From: Campylobacteraceae bacterium | GTDB taxonomy: Bacteria > Campylobacterota > Campylobacteria > Campylobacterales > Sulfurovaceae | DNA: 12,713 nt | Assembly: GCA_027063325.1 (NCBI GenBank) | Contig: JAMOSA010000148.1 | Location: 1-12,713, forward strand | Reading direction: 5' to 3' | In this document: in pieces, positions 12,499 to 12,713 of the stretch | How positions within the stretch are numbered: position 1 is the stretch's first letter | How the letters are laid out: the number at the start of each line of letters is the position of its first letter | The notes under the pieces: generated by a model | What the model saw: only the letters and a program-made list of their open reading frames with translations | Told to the model about the DNA's origin: nothing | Databases searched by the model: none | Translations under genes and position numbers: made by a program

Positions 12499-12713
12499 AT
12501 GATGCCATTTTCAGATGAAGATTTATGTATAGCAGTCAGTAACTATCTGCCACAAATTGAAGAGTATGTAAAATCACATGAGGGTACAATGGGATTTTTG
12601 GGTATTAAAGATGGTGTAGCTTATGTAGTACTTGGAGGAACATGCAATGGTTGCTCTATGAGTGTAATGACCACAAAGATGGTAATCCAAAAGAAACTCA
12701 GAGAGTTAATTCA
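12499..12713 (+). CDS. NifU C-terminal-domain (Nfu-type) Fe-S scaffold protein (partial)
   Basis: The gene runs off the window after 71 codons. Nfu-type proteins hold a [4Fe-4S] cluster between two monomers and pass it to target enzymes. The visible part reads LPQIEEYVKSHEGTMGFLGI (19-38), then DGVAYVVLGGTCNGCSMSVM (40-59), which contains the conserved CxxC (Cys51, Cys54), then a helix (MTTKMVIQKKLRELI). In typical members the CxxC is preceded by VYV.L.G.C, as here. The first two codons are both ATG; the Shine-Dalgarno AAAGGAG (12485-12491) is 7 nt from the first and 10 nt from the second, so 12499 is preferred but 12502 is possible. The position beside the FTR-rhodanese gene suggests shared sulfur or Fe-S work. 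Confidence 0.88.
   Translation, partial: MMPFSDEDLCIAVSNYLPQIEEYVKSHEGTMGFLGIKDGVAYVVLGGTCNGCSMSVMTTKMVIQKKLRELI

Overview
The window looks like chromosome from an AT-rich Campylobacterota (epsilonproteobacterium), most like Sulfurovum or a relative. This rests on gene content and order (YjgP/YjgQ permease-truA, rpsT-prfA, glmM-lspA), the sulfur and iron-sulfur proteins, and short AT-rich promoters of the type TTGGnTAnAAT. The genus is an inference; no 16S or other marker is present.

Positions 1-6753 are ordinary core genome. A plus-strand run holds an LptF/LptG-family permease, truA and aroK, and ends at a hairpin shared with the converging prfA. prfA follows rpsT on the minus strand. A 171-bp divergent promoter region separates rpsT from glmM, which is followed without a gap by lspA and, overlapping lspA, a secreted phytase-like beta-propeller protein. 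A minus-strand tRNA-Val(GAC) lies just beyond that gene.

Positions 6827-8653 hold an exported single-domain rhodanese (minus), an intergenic region with divergent promoters, and ilvC (plus), which ends in a perfect 14-bp terminator stem.

Positions 8654-11676 form an accessory insert. The centre is a 721-residue lipoprotein with N-terminal RTX calcium-binding repeats followed by a long right-handed beta-helix. It is bracketed by two diverged copies of a roughly 100-bp hairpin-bearing repeat (8831-8941 and 11426-11522). Between the gene and the second copy lies a decayed IS256-family transposase start, with stops and frameshifts, that begins on the stop codon of the lipoprotein gene. Codon use in the lipoprotein gene is richer in ATA and AAT than in its neighbours, which agrees with acquisition.

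Positions 11677-12713 return to conserved metabolism. A fusion of a ferredoxin:thioredoxin-reductase catalytic domain with a rhodanese domain is followed by a NifU-type Fe-S scaffold protein cut by the window end. Together with the exported rhodanese these suggest sulfane-sulfur and Fe-S handling in a sulfur-metabolising organism.

Most of the window is routine. The parts worth a second look are the inverted-order RTX/beta-helix lipoprotein, the repeat pair and IS remnant around it, and the FTR-rhodanese fusion.
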